DNA of 64,000 nt from Micromonospora sp. WMMD882 (GCF_027497255.1 NZ_CP114903.1:1860001-1924000), one strand, 5' to 3'. Positions 33,662 through 45,740 are shown, counted from the stretch's first letter. A program made the numbers and translations. Notes: generated by a model from the letters alone, not told the origin.

Positions 33662-34786
33662 TCAGGCGGGCTCCCGTCCCGGGGTGCCGGCGTCGACGTA
33701 CCGCAGCACGGCCCCGACCCCGTCGGTCAGGTCGGGCGCCTCGTCGCGGCCGAGCACGGTCAGCGCGGCGCCGGTGCCGACCAGCGCGCGCAGCAGCGCC
33801 GCGTCGGCACGTACCCGTCGGGGCCGGTCGACGGCCGCGGTGGCCAACTGCTCCGGGTCGGCGGCGATGTCGGTGGGCTGCGGCCCGACCCACAGCTCGT
33901 CGGTCGAGGACGGGTCGTCCACGATGAGCATGGTGTCGACCTGGTTGCGGCGCAGCGCGGACACCACCGCCGCCAGGCCCGCCCCGACGTCCTCCTGCAC
34001 GCCGAACCGGTCCAGGGTCTCGCGGATCCGCCGGTCCGCCACCTCGGCGACGGTCTGGACGGTGACGTCCTCCATCGCGGCCGGGTCCGCGCCGCCGGTG
34101 CGCGCGCCCGCGTCGGTACGGACCATCCGGTCCTGCCACTTGCGCGGCAGTTGGGCGGCGAGCACGCCGGTGGCGCGGACGTCCCCGGCCAGCACCACCA
34201 CCTCCGCGCCGACCCGTTCGGCCAGTTCGGCGGTGGCCGCCGCCGCGTCCCCGGCGTTGCGGTGCCACGCCTCGGTGGCGGCGCGCTGGTACCGCGACTG
34301 GGACCACCCACCCGGCTTGACCCGGCGCAACTGGTAGCTCTCCCGACCCCGCACGTGGGCCCGCCGGGGCACCCCGCCGGCGCTCACCGCGACCACGTCG
34401 GCCCCGGAGCGGTCGGCCAGCACCCGCACCCAGGCGACCTCCTCGCCGCGTTGGGCGACCAGCGGCATGGTGTGCGGCAACGGCCCGTACGTGGCGAGGT
34501 CCTTCGCGGGCGGGGCGGACAGGTACTCGGCGAGCAGCACCCGCCCGTCGGCGGCGAAGGCGGCCAGCCCGTAGTCACCGGTCAGCGGATCGTGGCCACG
34601 GACCGTCCGGTCCAGGGCCGCGACGGTCTCCGGATCCGCTCCCTGGTCGGCGAGCTGGCCGGCCAGGGCCCGCCAGCGCAGGTCCAGCGCGGGACGGGCG
34701 TCCTGGGTGTCCCGGGAGGCGTCCAGGTAGACCGAACACCACGGCCCGGGGCGTTCGTAGAGCGGGCGCAGGAAGGACAGCTCCAT
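33662..34786 (-). CDS. Rv2629/Balon-type release-factor-like protein
   Basis: A 374-residue protein of the bacterial eRF1-like (Vms1/Rv2629/Balon) family, some of which bind the ribosomal A site during hibernation. Family marks are CSVYLDASRDTQDARPALDLRWRAL cut by loops at the N-terminus, ADVVAVSAGG with a following HVRGRESYQLRRVKPGGWSQ, and a C-terminal VDTMLIVDDPSSTDELWVG. The GGQ of true release factors is absent. A GGGTAA -10-like box lies upstream. Stress-linked expression fits a hibernation role. Confidence 0.85.
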   Translation of the reverse strand: MELSFLRPLYERPGPWCSVYLDASRDTQDARPALDLRWRALAGQLADQGADPETVAALDRTVRGHDPLTGDYGLAAFAADGRVLLAEYLSAPPAKDLATYGPLPHTMPLVAQRGEEVAWVRVLADRSGADVVAVSAGGVPRRAHVRGRESYQLRRVKPGGWSQSRYQRAATEAWHRNAGDAAAATAELAERVGAEVVVLAGDVRATGVLAAQLPRKWQDRMVRTDAGARTGGADPAAMEDVTVQTVAEVADRRIRETLDRFGVQEDVGAGLAAVVSALRRNQVDTMLIVDDPSSTDELWVGPQPTDIAADPEQLATAAVDRPRRVRADAALLRALVGTGAALTVLGRDEAPDLTDGVGAVLRYVDAGTPGREPA

Positions 34787-34816
34787 GCTCGACCCCTTTC
34801 CGGCTCGGCACCGCGC

Positions 34817-34842
34817 TTACCCGCGCCGGTCGGGTTGTCACC
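34817..34842 (-). promoter_or_regulatory. Possible SigB/SigF-like promoter of the Balon-type gene
   Basis: Minus strand GGTG, 16 nt, GGGTAA. The -10 is good and the -35 poor. Confidence 0.35.
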
Positions 34843-34970
34843 TCTCCTGGCCACCGCCCCGCCGCCGCTGGCCACGGCCCCGCCGCGCCCGTGAAGACGT
34901 TCACTCACGTCGTTCAACTCACCCGACCGATACCATCGGTGCACAGAACAGGACTATCGGTGGTGACGAG

Positions 34971-35513
34971 ATGGACAGCGACCTCCGCCGCCCGCGGATC
35001 CTCCGCCCCACCGGCAGGATCTTCACCGGGCGGGTGGTCCGATTCATGGACGGCTACACCCGCGAGATGAAGGTCGGGCAGCCGGTCCTAGTGGCGGTGG
35101 TGGCCGCGGCCGGCGTGGTGCAGTTGGTGACCCTGCTGGCGCGCACCCTGCTCAAGGTGGGCGGCGGCGCGGGCGCCCGGCGCACCTGGAAGGACCTCAA
35201 GAAGGGGCCCGAGTTCCTGGTCACCCCGGTCCGGCTGCGCGACACCGGCGGGCAGCTCTACGAGGTGGAGCTGCACGGCCACCTGGCGCAGAGCGCGGTG
35301 CACCCCGGCGACCACGTCCAGCTCACCCTGCGCGACCAGGGCGACCCGGACCTGCCACCCCGGATCGAACGGATCGTCAACATCACCACCACCCAGTGGC
35401 TGACCCCCCGGCCGCCGACGGTGTGGTCCCACCTCGGCCCGCCCCTGCTGCTCCAGGCGGCCGTGGGGGCGCTGCTGGTCGTGCTGCTGCTGGCCCTTGT
35501 GATCTTCGTGTGA
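34971..35513 (+). CDS. Membrane protein of unknown function
   Basis: A 180-residue protein with a hydrophobic segment at about residues 40-63, a central soluble beta-rich part (LVTPVRLRDTGGQLYEVELHGH and PGDHVQLTLRD) and a second helix at the C-terminus (about 157-179). The middle reads like an OB-type barrel, as in NfeD-like proteins, but no family is assured. ATG 34971 follows a weak GGTGGTGA. It diverges from the Balon-type gene. Confidence 0.75.
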   Translation: MDSDLRRPRILRPTGRIFTGRVVRFMDGYTREMKVGQPVLVAVVAAAGVVQLVTLLARTLLKVGGGAGARRTWKDLKKGPEFLVTPVRLRDTGGQLYEVELHGHLAQSAVHPGDHVQLTLRDQGDPDLPPRIERIVNITTTQWLTPRPPTVWSHLGPPLLLQAAVGALLVVLLLALVIFV

Positions 35514-35563
35514 GCGACGCCGGGCCGACCGGCGGCCACCCGCGCGGCGAGCGCCCGGCCGGG

Positions 35564-36307
35564 TCAGGCGACCTCGCGCGGGGCGGTCACCGGCTCCGTC
35601 GGACCGGACCGCCCCCGCCACGACCGCCGGGCGGCGTCGGCGTCGTCCTCCGGGTCGTCGAAGACCGGTCGCCACCGTCCCGACCGGGGCCCGGTCGGCG
35701 GCACGCCACGGTCCAGCAGCGGGTGGCGCAGCAGCACCAGCACCCCGTACCCGGCGAGCAGGGCCCCGTGGCTGAGCAGCCAGACCAGCTGCACCCGGCC
35801 GGCGACGACGTCCCCGAGACTGAGCAGGGTCAACACCGCCACGAAGACGGTCAGCACGGGAATCATGGCCGCCGGCCGGACCCTCCGGACGGCGATCAGG
35901 CCGAACGCCGTCCCGATCGCGAGGTTCCACGCGGCCGACTCGTGCCACAGGTGACCGGCGCTGGCGAACTGCCCGGCGTGCACGTGCGTCCCGCCGGCCA
36001 GCGCCCCGATCTGGGTCGCCCCGAGGAGGAACTGCCCGGCCCCGAGGACGCCCAGCAGCCCGTGCAGCACGCCGGACAGCCGGGCCCACCGGGGGCCCGG
36101 GAGCGCGGCGAGGACGTCGTCGGAGACCCCCCGGCTGGGCGGCGCCGGCAGGGCGCGCAGCAGCCGGCCGACCTCCGCCGCGTCGGCGTGCCACTGGCGG
36201 CAGGACGGGCACGACGCCAGGTGGTCGTCGAGCGCCGGGCCCACACCCGGCTCCTCCACCCCGTCGAGGCGGGCCGACAGGGCGTCCCGGCTGGAAACGC
36301 AGTTCAC
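35564..36307 (-). CDS. Anti-sigma factor with zinc-binding (zf-HC2) domain
   Basis: A 247-residue membrane anti-sigma factor. The N-terminal zinc motif is H29-x3-C33-x2-C36 in HLASCPSC. Four to five hydrophobic helices follow between residues 75 and 200, then a charged tail. The GTG at 36307 has GGGCGGG upstream; other in-frame starts lie inside the divergent gene. The ECF sigma gene begins 94 bp away in the opposite direction, so this is its natural partner. Confidence 0.88.
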   Translation of the reverse strand: MNCVSSRDALSARLDGVEEPGVGPALDDHLASCPSCRQWHADAAEVGRLLRALPAPPSRGVSDDVLAALPGPRWARLSGVLHGLLGVLGAGQFLLGATQIGALAGGTHVHAGQFASAGHLWHESAAWNLAIGTAFGLIAVRRVRPAAMIPVLTVFVAVLTLLSLGDVVAGRVQLVWLLSHGALLAGYGVLVLLRHPLLDRGVPPTGPRSGRWRPVFDDPEDDADAARRSWRGRSGPTEPVTAPREVA

Positions 36308-36401
36308 CCGCCCATGGTGGCGGACGGCACCCCGTGCCGGCCACCCCGACCCGCGTACGGCCACCCCCACCGACGCGGACATTCGGGCTAAGGTGTGCCG
36401 C

Positions 36402-36983
36402 ATGTTCGCCGAGCGGGCCGACGACGAGACCGTTACCCGGCTCGCCTTGGCGGCCAAGACCGGGGACCGGCCCGCCGCCACCCGGTTCATCGAGGTCACC
36501 CACCGGGACGTGCACCGTTTCCTGGCGTTCCTGGTGCATCCCGGGGAGGCCGACGACCTGACCCAGGAGACCTACCTGCGGGCCATGCGCGCGCTGCCCC
36601 GCTTCGCAGCCCGTTCCACGGCCCGGACGTGGCTGCTGGCGATCGCCCGCCGGGTGGCCGCCGACCACCTCCGCACGGCGTCCCGCCGGCCACCGCAGAC
36701 CCGGCTCGACGACTGGCAGGCGGCGGCCGAGGTCGCCGCGTTCCGGCAGGGCGGTCTCGGCCTCGACGAGCAGGTGGCGTTGCGCGACCTGCTGGACGGT
36801 CTGGCCCCGGCCCGCCGGGAGGCGTTCATCGCCACCCAACTGCTCGGGCTCTCCTACACCGAGGCGGCGCAGGTCTGCGACTGCCCGGTCGGCACGATCC
36901 GTTCCCGGGTGGCCCGGGCCCGCGAGGACCTCGTCGCCGGGATGCGCGACTCGACCCACGACGGGCGACGCGCCACCGGCTGA
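36402..36983 (+). CDS. ECF-type RNA polymerase sigma factor
   Basis: A 193-residue ECF sigma factor. Region 2 is DVHRFLAFLVHPGEADDLTQ with ETYLRAMRALPRF after it; region 4 is LLGLSYTEAAQVCDCPVGTIRSRVARAREDL. ATG 36402 has TAAGG 9 nt upstream; GTG 36393 is an alternative. It is divergent from a zinc-type membrane anti-sigma gene, the standard regulatory pair. Target genes are not evident. Confidence 0.92.
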   Translation: MFAERADDETVTRLALAAKTGDRPAATRFIEVTHRDVHRFLAFLVHPGEADDLTQETYLRAMRALPRFAARSTARTWLLAIARRVAADHLRTASRRPPQTRLDDWQAAAEVAAFRQGGLGLDEQVALRDLLDGLAPARREAFIATQLLGLSYTEAAQVCDCPVGTIRSRVARAREDLVAGMRDSTHDGRRATG

Positions 36984-37089
36984 CCAGCCGGTCCGCCGCG
37001 CCCACAGTCCGCAGTCCACCCCGTCGGACGCCGGCCGGTCCCGACGGTGACCGGCCGCCGTGTGGGGAGCCTCCGGCCGGACGCCCGGC

Positions 37090-37112
37090 GGTCCCCGGCC
37101 ATGCCGGGGACC
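37090..37112 (+). terminator. Strong hairpin after the ECF sigma gene
   Basis: GGTCCCCGGC and GCCGGGGACC form perfect 10-bp arms with a 3-nt loop, 107 bp after the sigma stop. There is no T-run, so it may be a terminator or a leader hairpin of the next gene. The rest of the 269-bp gap also has GGACC-TTT-GGTCC and a TATAGAT box near 37222, a possible -10. Confidence 0.5.
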
Positions 37113-37252
37113 GCAGCGGGTATCCCGGCGTACGCCGCCTGCCGGCCCACGCCGGCCGTCGGCGCGGGACGCGAAAAGGGGACCTTTGGTCCTGTCACGT
37201 TTCGTCGGACGCGTGTGAGGTTATAGATCCCACGGGTGACAGGGTGGTGACC

Positions 37253-38731
37253 ATGGGCGAGGACGTCGGCGTACGGATCTTCACACGGGAGGACCGGGCC
37301 CGGTACCGGGAGAAGGTGCGCCGGTGCCTGGACGTCTTCGCCGCCATGCTGCGGGAGTCCCGGTTCGACTTCGAACGACCGACGACCGGCCTGGAGATCG
37401 AGCTGAACCTGGTCGACGAGACCTCGATGCCGGCCATGCGCAACGCCGACGTGCTCGCCGCCGTCGCCGACCCGAGCTTCCAGACCGAGCTGGGCCAGTT
37501 CAACGTCGAGATCAACGTGGCGCCGCGACGCATCGCCGGCACCGGCACCGCCGAGTTCGAGGAGCACGTACGGGCCAGTCTGAACGCGGCGGAGGCGAAG
37601 GCCCGGACGATCGGCGCGCACATGGTGATGATCGGCATCCTGCCGACCCTGCGCCCCGAGCACCTGACCGCCGAGACGCTCTCGGCGAACCCGCGCTACC
37701 GGCTGCTCAACGAGCAGATCTTCGCCGCCCGGGGCGAGGACCTGAAGATCTCCATCACCGGGGTGGAGCGGCTGGTCACCACGGCCGACACGATCACCCC
37801 GGAGGCGGCCTGCACCAGCACCCAGTTCCACCTCCAGGTCAGTCCGGCCCAGTTCGCCGACTACTGGAACGCCGCCCAGGCCATCGCGGGGGTCCAGGTG
37901 GCCCTCGGCGCGAACTCGCCGCTGCTGTTCGGCCGGGAGCTGTGGCGGGAGACCCGGATCCCGCTGTTCGAGCAGGCCACCGACACCCGCGCGGAGGAGA
38001 TCAAGGCCCAGGGGGTGCGTCCCCGGGTGTGGTTCGGGGAACGCTGGATCACCAGCGTCTTCGACCTGTTCGAGGAGAACGTGCGCTACTACCCGGCGCT
38101 GCTGCCGATCTGCGACCCGGAGGACCCGGTCGACACCCTGGCCGCCGGAGGCGTGCCGAAACTGGCCGAGCTGCGCCTGCACAACGGCACCATCTACCGC
38201 TGGAACCGCCCGGTCTACGACGTGCTGCGCGGCCGACCGCACCTGCGGGTGGAGAACCGGGTGCTGCCGGCCGGGCCGACCGTGCTGGACACCATCGCCA
38301 ACGGCGCGTTCTACTTCGGCCTCGTCCGGGCCCTCGCCGAGGCGGACCGGCCGCTGTGGTCGCAGATGTCGTTCAGCGCCGCCGAGGAGAACTTCCAGAG
38401 CTGTGCCCGGTACGGCGTCGACGCCCGGGTCTTCTGGCCCGGTCTGGGCTACCTGCCGGTCACCGAGCTGGTGTTGCGGCGGTTGCTGCCGCTGGCCCAC
38501 CACGGCCTCGATCAGTGGGGGCTGGACCCGACCGAACGGGACCGGCTGCTCGGCATCATCGAACAACGCTGCCTGACCGGCCGCAACGGGGCCACCTGGC
38601 AGGTCGCCACGCTGCACCGGTTCGAGTCCGAGGACCACCTGGACCGGCCGGAGGCGCTGCGCCGGATGGTCGGCCACTACGTCGAGCTGATGCACGACAA
38701 CCGCCCGGTCCACGAGTGGCCGCTGCCCTGA
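37253..38731 (+). CDS. Glutamate-cysteine-ligase-like (GCS2) carboxylate-amine ligase
   Basis: A 492-residue enzyme of the GCS2 ligase family, which joins an amine to a gamma-carboxylate using ATP. Conserved blocks are TGLEIELNLVDE (catalytic Glu pair), ELGQFNVEINVAP, AACTSTQFHLQVS, and LRLHNGTIYRWNRPVYD with LRVENRVLPAGPT. Actinobacteria lack glutathione, so the product may be another gamma-glutamyl amide. ATG 37253 is chosen; GTG 37247 is two codons upstream. It has no operon partners. Confidence 0.9.
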   Translation: MGEDVGVRIFTREDRARYREKVRRCLDVFAAMLRESRFDFERPTTGLEIELNLVDETSMPAMRNADVLAAVADPSFQTELGQFNVEINVAPRRIAGTGTAEFEEHVRASLNAAEAKARTIGAHMVMIGILPTLRPEHLTAETLSANPRYRLLNEQIFAARGEDLKISITGVERLVTTADTITPEAACTSTQFHLQVSPAQFADYWNAAQAIAGVQVALGANSPLLFGRELWRETRIPLFEQATDTRAEEIKAQGVRPRVWFGERWITSVFDLFEENVRYYPALLPICDPEDPVDTLAAGGVPKLAELRLHNGTIYRWNRPVYDVLRGRPHLRVENRVLPAGPTVLDTIANGAFYFGLVRALAEADRPLWSQMSFSAAEENFQSCARYGVDARVFWPGLGYLPVTELVLRRLLPLAHHGLDQWGLDPTERDRLLGIIEQRCLTGRNGATWQVATLHRFESEDHLDRPEALRRMVGHYVELMHDNRPVHEWPLP

Positions 38732-38804
38732 CGGCGACCGCCCCGGTCACCGCGCCCGGTCGGGGCGCGAGGAGGTCACCGCGCCCGGTCGGGGCGCCAG
38801 GCGG

Positions 38805-39362
38805 TCACCGCGCCCGGTCGGGGCGCGTCGGGTGGTCCTTCGCGGCGAGCAGGACCATCAGCGCCGCGCCGACCACGATGGCGATGTCGGCGACGTTGCC
38901 GACGAACCAGTCGAAGTAGGCGATGAAGTCGACCACGTGCCCCTGCCCGAACGAGGGCCTGCGGAACAGCCGGTCACCGAGGTGGGTGGTGGCCCCGCCG
39001 AGGAGCAGCCCGAGCGCCACCGCCCAGGCCCGCGAGCGGACCCGCCAGACGTACCAGAGGCCGCCAAGCACTCCGGCCGCCGCCACGATGGTGAAGATCC
39101 AGGTGGCGTCGCGGCCGATCGACAGCGCGGCGCCGGGGTTGTAGACCAGCTTGATGCCCAACGCGTCGCCGAGGACGGGGACGCGCTCCCCGCGAGTGAG
39201 GGTCCGCTCGGCCCACAGCTTGGTGAGCTGGTCGACGACGAGCACCACGGCGGCGAGGCCGAGCGCGAGCCAGGGGGCCCGGCGGCCCGCCCCGGGGCGG
39301 GGGGTGGCGGGGTCGGCAGCCGGTGCGCCGGCCGCCTCCCCGGTGCTGCGACGCGCGTTCAT
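38805..39362 (-). CDS. lspA: Lipoprotein signal peptidase (signal peptidase II)
   Basis: A 185-residue membrane aspartyl protease that removes lipoprotein signal peptides. There are four helices; the blocks are LVVDQLTKLWAE, VYNPGAALS, GGATTHLGDR with catalytic D130 and FVGNVADIAI with catalytic D159. The usual Asn of GNxxDR is replaced (THLGDR), a mild oddity. The N-terminal 28 residues are a disordered extension. Housekeeping lspA normally sits beside a pseudouridine synthase gene, so this one may be a second copy. Confidence 0.9.
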   Translation of the reverse strand: MNARRSTGEAAGAPAADPATPRPGAGRRAPWLALGLAAVVLVVDQLTKLWAERTLTRGERVPVLGDALGIKLVYNPGAALSIGRDATWIFTIVAAAGVLGGLWYVWRVRSRAWAVALGLLLGGATTHLGDRLFRRPSFGQGHVVDFIAYFDWFVGNVADIAIVVGAALMVLLAAKDHPTRPDRAR

Positions 39363-39433
39363 CTCGGGAATTGTGTCACGTCCGTCCCGGTCCGCCGGCC
39401 GGGGCGGCGCGGGACCGTCGGAGACTCGACTCC

Positions 39434-39487
39434 GTTTCGGTGATGTGGGGGTGTCCGCCCGGCGGGACCGCCCCACATCACCGAAAC
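39434..39487 (-). terminator. 17-bp inverted repeat, terminator of the tre operon
   Basis: Perfect 17-bp arms at 39434-39450 and 39471-39487 flank a 20-nt GC-rich loop that can itself pair. It lies 32 bp past the treZ stop and before the lspA start, so it likely ends the trehalose operon. Confidence 0.8.
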
Positions 39488-39518
39488 AGCGCCCGGCGAG
39501 CCCGCCCGGCGAGCGGGG

Positions 39519-41252
39519 TCAGACCGCGACGACGGCGGCGCTCTCCGGTGGGAGCTCCACGCCGTCACGCTGGACGGTGACGCCGGCGGCGGTGGCGAGC
39601 AGGACGTGCCGGACGACCGCCGGCAGGCTGATCCGCTGCGGCCGGTCGGCCAGGTTCGCCACCACCAGGCACTCCCCCCGCCGGACCATCAGGAACCGGT
39701 CGCCGTGGCGCACGTCGACCCGGTCCAGCCGGGGGTCGGACAGGTCGGCCCGGGACTTGCGCAACGCGATCAGCCGGCGGTGGAAGTCGAGCATCTCCCG
39801 GTGCTCCGGCTTGTCCAGCTCGGCCCAGTCCAGCCGGGACCGGACGAAGGTCTGCGGGTCCTGCGGGTCCGGCACGTCCCCGGGCGGCCAGCCGTGCGCG
39901 GCGAACTCCCGCCGCCGGCCGTCGGCGACGGCGACGGCCAGCTCCGGCTCGGGGTGGCTGGTGAAGAACTGCCACGGCGTGGTGGCCCCCCACTCCTCCC
40001 CCATGAACAGCATCGGGGTGAACGGGGCGGTGAACAGCAGCGTCGCGCCGACCCGCAGCAGCCTCGGCGACAACGTCGCGGAGATCCGGTCACCGGTGGC
40101 CCGGTTGCCGATCTGGTCGTGGTTCTGCAGGTACGCCACGAACCGGTGCCCGGGCACCCGCTGCCGGTCCACCGGCCGGCCGTGCGTACGGTCCCGGAAG
40201 CTCGACCACGTGCCGGCGTGGAAGAACGCCCCGGTGAACACGTCGGCCAGGCAGTCCAGCGAGCCGAAGTCGGAGTAGTAGCCCTGCCGTTCCCCGGTGA
40301 GCAGGGTGTGCAGGGCGTGGTGGGCGTCGTCGTTCCACTGGGCGTGCAGGCCGACGCCGCCCGCCTCCCGGGGCGTGATCAGCCGGGGGTCGTTCAGGTC
40401 GGACTCGGCGATCAGCGACAGCGGTCGGCCCAGGTGGGTGGAGAGCGTCTCCACCTCCACGACCAGCTCCTCCAGCAGCGGGATCGCCCGGTGGTCGGCG
40501 AACGCGTGCACCGCGTCCAGTCGCAACGCGTCGACGTGGTAGTCCCGCAGCCAGGTCAGCACGCTGTCCACGATGTAGCGGCGCACCTCGTCGGAGTGCG
40601 GGCCGTCCAGGTTGACCGCCCGCCCCCAGGAGTTGCTCTGCTCGGCCAGGTACGGCCCGAACATCGGCGCGTACGCGCCGGACGGGCCGAAGTGGTTGTA
40701 GACCACGTCCAGGACCACCCCCAGCCCGCGCTGGTGGGCGGCGTCGACAAGGCGCTTCAACCCGTCCGGGCCGCCGTACCCGTGGTGCGGGGCGTACCAG
40801 CACACCCCGTCGTAGCCCCAGTTGTGCTCGCCGTTGAACGCGTTGACCGGGAGCAGCTCGATCAGGTCCACCCCGAGGTCCACCAGGTGGTCGAGGCGCT
40901 CGATGACGGCGTCGAAGGTGCCCTCCGGGGTGAACGTGCCGACGTGCAGCTCGTACAGCACGCTGCCGGGCAGTTGCCGGCCGGTCCACGCCTGGTCGCC
41001 CCACTCGTACGCGGCATGGTCGTAGACCCGGCTCGGGCCGTGCACCCCGGCCGGCTGCCAGGGCGAGCGCGGATCCGGCAGGGCCCGCTCGTCGTCGTCG
41101 AGCAGGAAGGCGTAGTCGGCGCCGGGACCGGCGTCCGGCGCGGCGGTCCGCCACCAGCCGCCCGGACCGGCGGTCATCTCACGGTCGTCGGCGCCCTCGA
41201 CGCGCAGCCGGACCCGGTTGGCCTGCGGCGCCCACACCGCGAACTCGCTCAT
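39519..41252 (-). CDS. treZ: Malto-oligosyltrehalose trehalohydrolase
   Basis: A 577-residue GH13 enzyme that releases trehalose from malto-oligosyltrehalose, the last step of the TreXYZ route from glycogen. It has an N-terminal beta domain (FAVWAPQANRVRLRV), a barrel with LDVVYNHFGPSGAY, the nucleophile region DALRLDAVHAF and LIAESDLND with the acid Glu, and LQNHDQIGNRA with the transition-state Asp. Its ATG at 41252 overlaps the stop of a nine-codon mini-ORF that overlaps treY. Confidence 0.96.
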   Translation of the reverse strand: MSEFAVWAPQANRVRLRVEGADDREMTAGPGGWWRTAAPDAGPGADYAFLLDDDERALPDPRSPWQPAGVHGPSRVYDHAAYEWGDQAWTGRQLPGSVLYELHVGTFTPEGTFDAVIERLDHLVDLGVDLIELLPVNAFNGEHNWGYDGVCWYAPHHGYGGPDGLKRLVDAAHQRGLGVVLDVVYNHFGPSGAYAPMFGPYLAEQSNSWGRAVNLDGPHSDEVRRYIVDSVLTWLRDYHVDALRLDAVHAFADHRAIPLLEELVVEVETLSTHLGRPLSLIAESDLNDPRLITPREAGGVGLHAQWNDDAHHALHTLLTGERQGYYSDFGSLDCLADVFTGAFFHAGTWSSFRDRTHGRPVDRQRVPGHRFVAYLQNHDQIGNRATGDRISATLSPRLLRVGATLLFTAPFTPMLFMGEEWGATTPWQFFTSHPEPELAVAVADGRRREFAAHGWPPGDVPDPQDPQTFVRSRLDWAELDKPEHREMLDFHRRLIALRKSRADLSDPRLDRVDVRHGDRFLMVRRGECLVVANLADRPQRISLPAVVRHVLLATAAGVTVQRDGVELPPESAAVVAV

Positions 41253-41293
41253 ACGGCCTCCCCGGCCACGACGCTCATACGGCCTCCCCGGCC
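41246..41293. repeat. 26-bp tandem duplication at the treY-treZ junction
   Basis: A 22-bp sequence at 41246-41267 is repeated exactly at 41272-41293, offset 26 bp. Each copy holds a GGGGAGG binding site and an overlapping stop/start on the minus strand. Confidence 0.92.
41249..41278 (-). CDS. Nine-codon mini-ORF linking treY and treZ
   Basis: ATG at 41278 overlaps the treY stop, and the mini-ORF (MSVVAGEAV) ends with a TGA at 41249-41251 that overlaps the treZ ATG at 41252. It has its own Shine-Dalgarno sequence and supplies one for treZ. It is probably a by-product of a 26-bp duplication that keeps translational coupling; a peptide function is not suggested. Confidence 0.6.
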   Translation of the reverse strand: MSVVAGEAV

Positions 41294-43622
41294 TCGGTGG
41301 GCGCGGACGCCGGCTCGGCGGGAGCCAGCAGCGCGACGGGATAGGTGCCCAGCAGATCGCCCAACGACACCCGTCCGCCAGCGTAGACCCGCCCGGTGAA
41401 CACCTCGGTCATCCGGTTGCCGGGAAGTGACAGCGTCGTGTCGCCCCAGCCGCCCCGGCGGGCCAGGCCCACCGGCAGCCGGGTCGCCACGGCCAGCGCG
41501 CCGCCGGTGTCGAAGCAGACCGCGTGCGCCGCCGCCGGGCCGCGCGCCGGCAGCGCCCGGTGGCCGGTGAACAGCTCCGGCCGGTCCCGGCGCAGCCGCA
41601 GCGTGCGGGAGACCACCAGCAGCTTGGCGGCGCCACCGGCGTCCACCGGGGGCCGCCAGCCGGCGTCGAGCCGGGCCAGCAGCTCCCGGCGCACGGCGAA
41701 GTCGACCGGGCGGCGGTTGTCCGGGTCGACGAGGGAGTTGTCCCACAGCTCGGTGCCCTGGTAGGTGTCGGGCACCCCGGGCATGGCGAGCTGGACGAGC
41801 TTCTGCCCGAGCGCGTTCGACCAGCCGGCCCAGGTGATCTCCTCGGCGAACGCGGTGATCGCGCCGCGCAGCCCGGGGTCGTCGTACATCCGGTCGACCA
41901 GGGCGTGCAGGGCGCGCTCGAAGACCGGGTCCGGGTCGCTCCAACTGGTCGACGCGGCGGCCTCCCGGGCAGCCTTCTCCACGTACGCGTGCAGCCGTTC
42001 CCGTTCGATCGGCCACGCGCCGACGACGGTCTGCCACAGCAGGTGGGCGAAGGCCGGGTCGGGCAGCGGCGCGTCCCGCATCCATGCGGTGACCTGCCCG
42101 GCCCACCGGTCCGGCAGCTCGGACAACACCGCCAGCCGGGCGCGGACGTCCTCGCCGCGTTTGGTGTCATGGGTGGAGAGCGTGGTCATCGACCGGGGCC
42201 AGCGGCGCAGCCGGTCGGCGGCGAACCGGTGGAACTCCTCCGGCGGGGCGCCGAAGTGCGCCGGGCTGCCGCCGACCTCGTTGAGGGCGACGAACCGGCT
42301 CCACCGGTAGTAGGCGGTGTCCTCCACCCCCTTGGCCATCACCGCCCCGGTGAGCTGCGGGAACCGTCGGCCGAGCTCGTCGTCCGGGTCGCGCAGTCGG
42401 GTGGTGACCGCGTCCAGCGCGACGGTCAGGTCCGGGCGGCGACGGCCCGCCTCGGCGCGGGCGGCGGCCAGGTGCCGGGCCCCCTCCGGCGGGTAGCCCC
42501 GGTAGACCGGGAAACAGGCGGCCAGCTCGGCCAGGGCGGCGCGGGCGGCATCGCGGTCCACCTCGGGGGCGAGCGCGGCGAGCCGGGTCAGCTCGGCGGC
42601 GAGCAACCGGGTGGCGGCGGCCAGCTTGGTAGCGTGGATCAGCTCCGGCCAGGAGGTGGCCGCGCCGGTCAGCCGGGTGTCCAGGGCGGTGAGGTCGCCT
42701 TCTGCGCGGCCGTCGACGAACAGGCCGCCGACCGGGGCGAGCGCGTCGTAGCCGGTGGTGCCGTCGACCGGCCAGTCCGGCAGCTCCTCGCCGTACTCGA
42801 GGATCTTCTCCACGATCAGCCAGGCGTCGGGCGCGGCGGCGCGCAGCCGAGCCAGGTAGCCGGCCGGGTCGCGCAGCCCGTCCGGGTGGTCGACCCGGAT
42901 GCCGTCGACCTCGCCGGCCGCCGCCCACCGCAGGATCTCCGCGTGGGTGGCGTCGAACACCTCCGGGTCCTCCACCCGCAGCCCGGCCAGGTCGGAGACC
43001 GCGAAGAACCGCCGGTACGTCAGCTCGGCGTCGCCGCGCCGCCAGCTCACCAGCTCGTAGTGCTGCCGGTCGTGCACTTCGCGGGGGCTGCCGTCGCCGG
43101 TGCCGTCGGCGACCGGGAAGCGGTGCTCGTGGTAGCGCAGCTCCCCGTCGACCAGCTTGAGGTCGTCGAGGGCGTCCGGGGTGTCGGCGAGCACCGGCAG
43201 CAGCAGCCGGCCCCGGTCCCAGTCGATGTCGAACCAGCGCGCGTACGTCGAGGCGCGGCCGGCGCGCAGCACGTCCCACCAGGCCGGGTTGGCGGCCGGC
43301 TGGGCCACCCCGGCGTGGTTGGGGACGATGTCCACGACCAGGCCGAGCCCGGCGGCGCGCAGCGCGTCGACCAGTCGTCGCCGGCCGGCCTCCCCGCCGA
43401 GCGCCGGGTTGACCGCCCGGTGGTCGACGACGTCGTAGCCGTGCGCCGAGCCGGGGGCGGCGGTGAGCAGCGGCGCGCTGTAGAGGTGGGTGACGCCGAG
43501 GGCGGCGAGGTAGTCGGCCAGCTCGGCGGTGGCGGTCAGGTCGAAGCCGGGGCTGACCTGCACCCGGTACGTCGCGCCGACCCGCCGGCCGTTCGCCTGC
43601 GGGTCCGTGGGGGTGACCGACA

Positions 43623-43623
<1 letters not shown>
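41275..43623 (-). CDS. treY: Malto-oligosyltrehalose synthase
   Basis: A 782-residue GH13 enzyme that turns the reducing end of a maltodextrin into a trehalose unit by intramolecular transglucosylation. Marks are TYRVQVSPGFDL, DYLAALGVTHLYSAPLL, VDIVPNHAGVA, DGIRVDHPDGLRDP with the nucleophile, LIVEKILEYGEELP with the acid Glu, and a late STHDTKRGEDVRARL. The ATG overlaps the treX stop (TGATG). Confidence 0.96.
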
Positions 43624-45740
<2,117 letters not shown>

